Assembly (NCBI RefSeq): GCF_023101145.1
Contig: NZ_CP073714.1
Location: 1,302,001-1,366,000, forward strand
Length of the DNA stretch: 64,000 nucleotides
Direction of reading: 5' to 3'
Source: Paenibacillus pabuli
GTDB taxonomy: Bacteria > Bacillota > Bacilli > Paenibacillales > Paenibacillaceae
Each line of letters starts with the position of its first letter. Position 1 is the first letter of the stretch. The translations under genes were made by a program, and so were the position numbers. Of the stretch, positions 63,939-64,000 are shown in pieces. The notes under the pieces were generated by a model. That model worked only from the letters and a program-made list of their open reading frames with translations, did not search any database and was not told the DNA's origin.

Positions 63939-64000
63939 ATGGAGTTTCGCGAAATACAGCAGGATTTGTTTGCCATGGATGATCAGTACACACTTGCACA
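63939..64000 (+). CDS. Macrodomain protein, start only (cut by the window end)
   Basis: ATG 63939 is preceded by AAGGGAGAGGAC. Only 20 residues are visible (MEFREIQQDLFAMDDQYTLA). This opening is typical of single-domain macrodomain ADP-ribose hydrolases, in which the next residues are usually a His-Cys/x-Ser binding loop. The cluster context (Nudix/NrtR, NADAR, PARG) supports the reading. Confidence 0.6.
   Translation, partial: MEFREIQQDLFAMDDQYTLA

Noticed and set aside
1..64000. CRISPR arrays, tRNA, rRNA and insertion sequences
   Set aside because: I saw no regularly spaced repeats, cloverleaf-like sequences, rRNA segments or transposase genes.

Overview
The window looks like chromosomal DNA of a Paenibacillus or close relative. 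The support is roughly 50% GC, strong AGGAGG ribosome-binding sites, frequent TTG/GTG starts, YesM/YesN-type two-component systems, LplB/YtcP-type sugar permeases without a local ATPase, a CotH kinase with a copper-amine-oxidase-like stalk domain, and an inulin fructanotransferase-like GH32 enzyme carrying repeated sugar-binding modules. I saw no rRNA, tRNA or CRISPR array.

Layout. 1-7.2 kb: the 3' part of a large secreted multidomain protein (esterase tail, DNRLRE, FN3, F5/8C, beta-helix), a large self-complementary intergenic element, a secreted CotH kinase, a frameshifted quinone-oxidoreductase-type gene beside a MarR remnant, and a Vat-like acetyltransferase. 7.26-31.17 kb: a fructan island bracketed by a perfect 24-bp direct repeat. 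It has two convergent arms, each with its own LacI regulator, sugar ABC importer (no ATPase), DUF2961/GH172 enzyme and unusual 'VGD-type' GH32 enzyme. The left arm adds three more GH32 genes, including a 1494-residue secreted enzyme resembling cycloinulo-oligosaccharide fructanotransferase. Together they suggest extracellular conversion of inulin/levan to (cyclic or dianhydride) oligofructosides, uptake, and intracellular cleavage.

31.2-39.7 kb: a small membrane protein, a DesK/NarL-type two-component pair and an oligopeptide-type ABC operon (A-B-C-D-F). 39.7-42.1 kb: HU, a cold-shock protein, a tyrosine recombinase and a secreted hypothetical protein. HU ends in a T TTA AAC heptamer directly before its stop, and the -1 frame stays open for 68 protein-like codons. 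42.3-50.7 kb: a YesN/YesM pair, an associated sugar-binding lipoprotein and mglBAC, which read as a sugar-sensing and uptake unit.

51.1-55.9 kb: a sensor kinase fused to a degenerate GGDEF domain, then AT-rich lpxC-lpxD-lpxA, the first three committed steps of lipid A synthesis, in a Gram-positive background. The kinase and lpxC share an ~89-bp duplicated leader. 56-60.1 kb: a MarR-controlled heterodimeric ABC exporter. 60.2-64 kb: a DUF418 membrane protein, then an NAD/ADP-ribose cluster: NrtR-like Nudix regulator, NADAR, bacterial PARG and the start of a macrodomain gene.

The most promising observations are the lpxCDA island, the paired GH172/GH32 fructoside system within a repeat-bounded island, the possible HU frameshift extension, and the ADP-ribose cluster.
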